Shown: positions 43,745-47,515 of the stretch, piece after piece
Position numbering within the stretch: position 1 is the first letter of the stretch
How the letters are laid out: each line of letters opens with the position of its first letter
Assembly (NCBI GenBank): GCA_964513465.1
Contig: CAZEMR010000021.1
Coordinates: forward strand, 1 to 47,515
DNA from: CAZEMR01 sp964513465
GTDB taxonomy: Bacteria; Bacteroidota; Ignavibacteria; Kapaibacteriales; UBA2268
Direction of reading: 5' to 3'
DNA length: 47,515 nt
Notes under the pieces: model-generated
Database searches by the model: none
What the model saw: only the letters and a program-made list of their open reading frames with translations
What the model was told of the DNA's origin: nothing
Program-made: the position numbers and the translations under genes

Positions 43745-45013
43745 TTATTCTGTTATATATTTAGAAAATTTATTTTTGAAAAATTCAAGATCGTCGTGGG
43801 CAACACGAAGCCTGAAATATGCGCCTTCGTCTTTGTCCTCACGATTTTCGATTTCGTAATTATTATAAATAATATTGGATAGTTCCATATCGGAATAGGG
43901 GAGTAATATTTCGAAATCCGAAGTGCGCTCGTCGTATTTATTCTGCATAGTCTCGAGCAGCGCGTTCAGATTAATTCCCCGCTTGGCCGATATGAATATC
44001 GAATCGTCGTATTCCCGCTCGATTGCCCGCAGATCGTCCGGATCGCTTACTTTGTCGACCTTGTTGAACACGAGCAGCGTGGGCAGATCGATTTTGAGCG
44101 ACTCGAGGGTCTGATCGACCACCCGGATATGCTCCGGGAAATATTTATGCGATACGTCCACCACATGCAAGAGCACATCTGCCTCTTTGGCTTCGGCGAG
44201 TGTGCTGCGGAAGGATGCCACCAAATGTGCGGGCAGCTTGCGGATAAAGCCGACGGTGTCCGATAGCAGTACCTTCTTGCCGTTAGGCAGGGCGAATGCG
44301 CGGACTGTAGTGTCGAGCGTGGCGAACAGCTTATCCTCTATATATACCTCCGATTCGGTGACCGCATTCATCAGGGTCGATTTGCCGGCGTTGGTATATC
44401 CCACCAACGCGAATCGCGGCATCTGGCTGCGGTTCTTGCGCTGCTGGAATTTCTGCATCTCTATTTCGGAGAGTTTCTCCTTCAATAGCTGGATTCGGGT
44501 GCGGATCATCCGGCGGTCGGATTCGATCTGAGTCTCGCCGGGGCCTTTGGTGCCGATTCCGCCATACTGCTTAGAAAGATGCGTCCACATCCGGGTCAGG
44601 CGAGGCAGCAGATACTGAAGCTGGGCAAGCTCGACCTGGACGATTGCCTCATTGGTTTTGGCTCGTCTGGCGAAGATGTCGAGTATCAGGCTGCTGCGAT
44701 CCATGACCTTAATCTTGAGCTTATTCTCAAGGTTGCGGGTCTGCGCCGGAGAAAGCTCCTCGTCGAAAATTACCAGCGAGATGCCTTCATCCTCGATTTC
44801 CTGCTTGATTTCCTCCAGCTTGCCTTTGCCCACGACTGTAGCGGGGTTGGGCTTTTCGAGCTCCTGATATATTTTCTCGATAACTTCAGCGCCGGCGGTA
44901 TCGGCAAGGAATGCCAGCTCGTCGAGATGCTCGAGCGCAAGCTCGCGGTCGGAGCCTTTTTTTACTGCGGAAACAGCAATAGCTTTTTCAGGATTATGAT
45001 CGACGTCGTACAA
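43745..45013 (-). CDS. hflX: Ribosome-associated GTPase HflX
   Basis: A 422-residue GTPase that binds the 50S subunit and splits stalled or heat-damaged ribosomes. The N-terminal HflX domain contains the GKGKLEEI and FDEELSPAQTRNLE blocks, followed by the diagnostic GGIGTKGPGETQIE (about 151-164). G-domain motifs are GYTNAGKS (205-212), DTVGFIRKLP and NKVD. The start is TTG 45013, supported by GGAG 8 bases upstream; the MYDVDHNPEKAI N-terminus is family-like. It heads the minus-strand run with a small ORF, mfd and tsaB, and is divergent from the EamA transporter gene 74 bases away. Confidence 0.95.
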   Translation of the reverse strand: MYDVDHNPEKAIAVSAVKKGSDRELALEHLDELAFLADTAGAEVIEKIYQELEKPNPATVVGKGKLEEIKQEIEDEGISLVIFDEELSPAQTRNLENKLKIKVMDRSSLILDIFARRAKTNEAIVQVELAQLQYLLPRLTRMWTHLSKQYGGIGTKGPGETQIESDRRMIRTRIQLLKEKLSEIEMQKFQQRKNRSQMPRFALVGYTNAGKSTLMNAVTESEVYIEDKLFATLDTTVRAFALPNGKKVLLSDTVGFIRKLPAHLVASFRSTLAEAKEADVLLHVVDVSHKYFPEHIRVVDQTLESLKIDLPTLLVFNKVDKVSDPDDLRAIEREYDDSIFISAKRGINLNALLETMQNKYDERTSDFEILLPYSDMELSNIIYNNYEIENREDKDEGAYFRLRVAHDDLEFFKNKFSKYITE

Positions 45014-45087
45014 ACGGGTTTCTCCGGGAGTGAAAAATAATTATGTTTGTAATCACGTTTGTGGGATTTTTTTATTGACGTAACACA

Positions 45088-45993
45088 ATGACCCGACAGA
45101 CCCGGGCATATCTTAATGCGCTGGGGGCGGTGGGCTTCTGGTCGACCGTTGCCACGGCATTCAAGCTGTCGCTGGAGCAGCTCACTCCGGCGGCGTTGCT
45201 GGCGTATTCGTCAGGAATATCGGCGATCGCGCTTTTTATAATATTAATAATTAAGGGCGAAATCGGCGAAATCCGGCGTAACTCCCCCGGGGACTGGCTG
45301 CGGTCGGCGGCTCTTGGCGCGCTCAATCCATTCCTTTATTATATTGTCCTTTTCCGTGCATATGACCTGTTGCCTGCGCAGGAGGCGCTCAGCCTGAATT
45401 ATACCTGGGCGCTGGCGGTGGCGTTGCTGTCGATCCCGATGCTCGGCCAGCGGATCGGCGCCCGGAATATCGCAGCATTATTCATAAGCTTTTTCGGAGT
45501 GGTGATAATTGCCACGCGGGGAGATGTGGCCTCGCTCGAATTCGAAAACCCCGAAGGGGTGACGCTTGCGGTGGGCAGCTCGATCATCTGGGCGGTGTTT
45601 TGGCTGCTGAATGTCCGCGACAAGCGATCGGAGATTGTGAAATTATTTTTAAATTTTGTATTTGGATTTGCATATTCCCTTATTTTTTATATAATTACGG
45701 AAGGTTTCGAATTGCCCGGCGCAACCGGACTGGCCGGCGCTGCGTATGTGGGGCTGTTCGAGATGGGGATTACATTTGTGCTGTGGCTGCGTGCGCTGAA
45801 TCTTAGCCGCACCACCGCGCAGGTTAGCAACCTTATATATATATCGCCGTTTTTGTCACTTGCGATTATTAATTTCGTATTGGGCGAATCTTTGCGCTGG
45901 TCGACCTTCGCAGGGCTTTTGCTGGTGGTGGCGGGAATTGTATTACAACAGCGGCGGGGTATAAAACGTCTGAAAATATTAAATTCCGAATGA
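45088..45993 (+). CDS. EamA/DMT-family transporter
   Basis: A 301-residue inner-membrane protein with two EamA repeats of five helices each, ten in total. Repeat 1 covers about 8-138 and repeat 2 about 148-290. Typical features are the N-terminal GAVGFWSTVATAFKLSLEQLTP, ALSLNYTWALAVALLSIPMLGQRI at the end of repeat 1, and AQVSNLIYISPFLSLAIINFVLGE in repeat 2. These carriers export amino acids or other metabolites; the substrate cannot be read. It is divergent from hflX and stands 90 bases before the FKBP gene without an obvious terminator between them. Confidence 0.9.
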   Translation: MTRQTRAYLNALGAVGFWSTVATAFKLSLEQLTPAALLAYSSGISAIALFIILIIKGEIGEIRRNSPGDWLRSAALGALNPFLYYIVLFRAYDLLPAQEALSLNYTWALAVALLSIPMLGQRIGARNIAALFISFFGVVIIATRGDVASLEFENPEGVTLAVGSSIIWAVFWLLNVRDKRSEIVKLFLNFVFGFAYSLIFYIITEGFELPGATGLAGAAYVGLFEMGITFVLWLRALNLSRTTAQVSNLIYISPFLSLAIINFVLGESLRWSTFAGLLLVVAGIVLQQRRGIKRLKILNSE

Positions 45994-46083
45994 CGATTTA
46001 TCCGAAAACTCTTATTATTTTATAATTTATATATTTTCCATTCGAAAATTCTTTCATTTTTTGTTAATACTCAGGAGTAAATC

Positions 46084-46524
46084 ATGGCAGAAGCCACACA
46101 AGGCGACACAGTGAAAGTCCACTACACAGGTAAAACACCCGAAGGCGAAGTATTCGATACATCCCGTGAACGCGATCCGCTGGAATTCAAGATTGGCGCC
46201 GGACAGGTCATCCCCGGATTCGAAAATGCAGTCCGCGGAATGCATCCCGGCGAAAAAAAGACCGAGACTATCTCCGTCGATCAGGCCTATGGCCAGTATC
46301 GCGAGGACCTGATTCTCGAGATCGACCGCAAAGATCTGCCGCCGAACGTGGATCCGAATGTAGGCGAACAGCTCGAAATGGTCAACGACCGCGGCGATCG
46401 CCTTATAGTAACCGTAAAGGACACAAAAGATGATTCGATCTCTATCGATGCCAATCACCCGCTGGCCGGACGCGATCTGGTGTTCGATCTCGAGCTCGTC
46501 GAAATCAAACCGCGCATTCACTGA
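46084..46524 (+). CDS. FKBP-type peptidyl-prolyl cis-trans isomerase, SlyD-like
   Basis: A 146-residue prolyl isomerase and chaperone. The FKBP half starts VKVHYTGKTPEGEVFDTSRERDPLEFKIGAGQVIPGFENAVRGMHPGE, and the chaperone IF domain is inserted in the flap (about 72-120; AYGQYREDLILEIDRKDLP). The FKBP fold is closed by the DANHPLAGRDLVFDLELVEI ending. The His/Cys-rich metal-binding tail of E. coli SlyD is absent, so nickel delivery is unlikely. It has no signal peptide and is cytoplasmic. A CAGGAG site precedes the ATG. Confidence 0.94.
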   Translation: MAEATQGDTVKVHYTGKTPEGEVFDTSRERDPLEFKIGAGQVIPGFENAVRGMHPGEKKTETISVDQAYGQYREDLILEIDRKDLPPNVDPNVGEQLEMVNDRGDRLIVTVKDTKDDSISIDANHPLAGRDLVFDLELVEIKPRIH

Positions 46525-46538
46525 TGTGATATATATTT

Positions 46539-46561
46539 GCCCCGGCCGCTGGGGTCGGGGC
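46539..46561 (+). terminator. GC-rich hairpin after the FKBP gene
   Basis: A 9-bp stem with one G-U pair (46539-46547 with 46553-46561) and a 5-base loop begins 14 bases after the stop. The tail (attcgtaattg) is poor in T, so termination may be partial. The 244 bases from here to the peroxiredoxin start are AT-rich, with no ORF or RNA gene that I can see. Confidence 0.6.
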
Positions 46562-46805
46562 ATTCGTAATTGCAGGAATCGGACTGATGAAGCTATGGCG
46601 CCTCCGGCCCTATTTAAATATATTTAATTCATCCGATTATCTGGTATTTTCAAAAAATATCCCATATTATTACAATAAATTCGCTCCCGAATCATTCTAT
46701 ATAAGTAGAAATTTTGTCTTGATGTGATTCATGATTTAACCCAAACTGAATTATATCTTCTATTCTTTTAAATTAATTATTATCCCATCAAAAAAGAGGT
46801 GAACA

Positions 46806-47444
46806 ATGGAACACAAGATGCCGCTTATTGGCGATCAGTTTCCCGAAGTTAAAGTCCAGACAACAAAAGGCGTTATGGAACTGCCGAAAGAGTACAAAGG
46901 AAAGTGGTTCATACTCTTCAGCCACCCGGCCGATTTCACACCGGTTTGCACCACCGAATTTGTCGCTTTCCAGAAGCGTTACGAAGAGTTTAAAAAATTA
47001 GACACAGAGCTGATCGGGCTCAGCATCGATCAGGTATTTTCGCACATCAAATGGATTGACTGGATTAAGGATAATCTTGATGTAGGAATCGAATTTCCGA
47101 TAATCGCCGACGACGGCAAAGTGGCCAATATGCTTGGTATTATCCATCCGGGCAAAGGCTCGAACACCGTCCGCGCGGTATTTATCGTCGATCCCGAGGG
47201 CACTATCCGCGCAATCCTGTACTATCCGCAGGAGCTCGGCCGCAACTTCGACGAGCTGCTCCGAATGATGAAGGCATTCCATGTGCATTCAAAGCACAAG
47301 GTGGCAATCCCCGCCAACTGGCCGAATAACGAGCTTATCGGCGATGGCGTGATTATTCCGCCGCCCATGGATGTGCGCACCGCGCAGGAACGGCTGAAGC
47401 ACCACGACTGCTATGACTGGTGGTTCTGCCACAAAAAAGTCTGA
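46806..47444 (+). CDS. Peroxiredoxin, archaeal Prx6-like type
   Basis: A 212-residue thiol peroxidase reducing H2O2 and organic peroxides. The peroxidatic cysteine is C48 in HPADFTPVCTTEF. The long C-terminal arm ends with two more cysteines, C202 and C208, in DCYDWWFC. This matches the Prx6-subfamily enzymes of archaea such as Aeropyrum pernix ApTPx, which use a C-terminal cysteine for resolution and assemble into decamers. It is distinct from AhpC, whose arm differs. An AGAGGTG site precedes the ATG. It stands alone and is closed by a terminator, suggesting its own promoter in the AT-rich upstream region. Confidence 0.93.
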   Translation: MEHKMPLIGDQFPEVKVQTTKGVMELPKEYKGKWFILFSHPADFTPVCTTEFVAFQKRYEEFKKLDTELIGLSIDQVFSHIKWIDWIKDNLDVGIEFPIIADDGKVANMLGIIHPGKGSNTVRAVFIVDPEGTIRAILYYPQELGRNFDELLRMMKAFHVHSKHKVAIPANWPNNELIGDGVIIPPPMDVRTAQERLKHHDCYDWWFCHKKV

Positions 47445-47466
47445 TAGGATTATTATTTAATTCCCC

Positions 47467-47502
47467 AAAAGGGCTGGCCGCTTATTTCGGTTAGCCTTTT
47501 TT
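47467..47502 (+). terminator. Intrinsic terminator after the peroxiredoxin gene
   Basis: A stem starting at AAAAGGGCTGGCCG pairs, with a few G-U pairs, with CGGTTAGCCTTTTTT around a 7-base loop. It runs directly into a T tract and lies 22 bases past the stop codon. Confidence 0.85.
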
Positions 47503-47515
47503 ATTGTGCCCGGCA

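Noticed and set aside
46562..46805. Small RNA, riboswitch or peroxide-responsive operator in the AT-rich gap before the peroxiredoxin gene
   Set aside because: I found no stable multi-helix fold and no convincing PerR- or OxyR-type palindrome.

Overview
The window looks like chromosomal DNA of a Gram-negative bacterium of the Bacteroidota/Chlorobiota group, most likely an Ignavibacteria- or Kapabacteria-like lineage. Three things support this. Two giant secreted proteins end in a type IX secretion (T9SS) sorting domain and carry IgGFc-binding-like and choice-of-anchor-D-like repeats. A DUF4301 protein, a family known mainly from Bacteroidota, is present. The RNA polymerase omega subunit is of the type seen in that group. 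The placement is an inference from family content; no rRNA or tRNA gene is visible. Coding density is high, TTG starts are common, and I saw no insertion sequence, prophage or CRISPR array.

Layout. (1) 1-1773, minus strand: mtgA followed by mutS, which runs off the left edge. (2) 2045-18303, plus strand: a 16-kb signalling island. It holds a sigma-54 activator, a receiver with Glu at the phosphorylation site, four histidine kinases (one with about eight PAS domains), a CheY/Rcp1-like receiver, a small helical orphan, DUF4301, and an RsbV/RsbW/RsbU-like partner-switching set whose phosphatase carries a receiver and a cysteine-less LOV-like domain. (3) 18323-19570, minus: an outer-membrane barrel protein, convergent with the phosphatase gene. 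(4) 19731-35463, plus: RqcH, the two tandem T9SS cargo paralogues, a beta-CASP nuclease, a fifth histidine kinase, exonuclease III and a FecR-like exported protein. (5) rpoZ (minus) divergent from a MerR regulator (plus). (6) 36311-45013, minus: a housekeeping run with hflX, a small ORF, mfd, tsaB, purB, a membrane glycosyltransferase and a GNAT acetyltransferase. (7) 45088-47444, plus: an EamA transporter, a SlyD-like FKBP isomerase and an archaeal-type peroxiredoxin.

How the genes may work together. In the signalling island, overlapping or closely spaced genes suggest co-expression of PAS kinases with a partner-switching output. The PP2C phosphatase has an intact receiver (D53), so the neighbouring kinases could control dephosphorylation of the STAS protein and so release whatever the anti-sigma-like kinase binds. 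No sigma factor gene is in the window, so the final target is unknown. The kinases share modules in a way that points to local duplication and shuffling. Elsewhere the genes are mostly DNA repair and translation quality control (mutS, mfd, xthA, rqcH, tsaB, hflX) and envelope functions.
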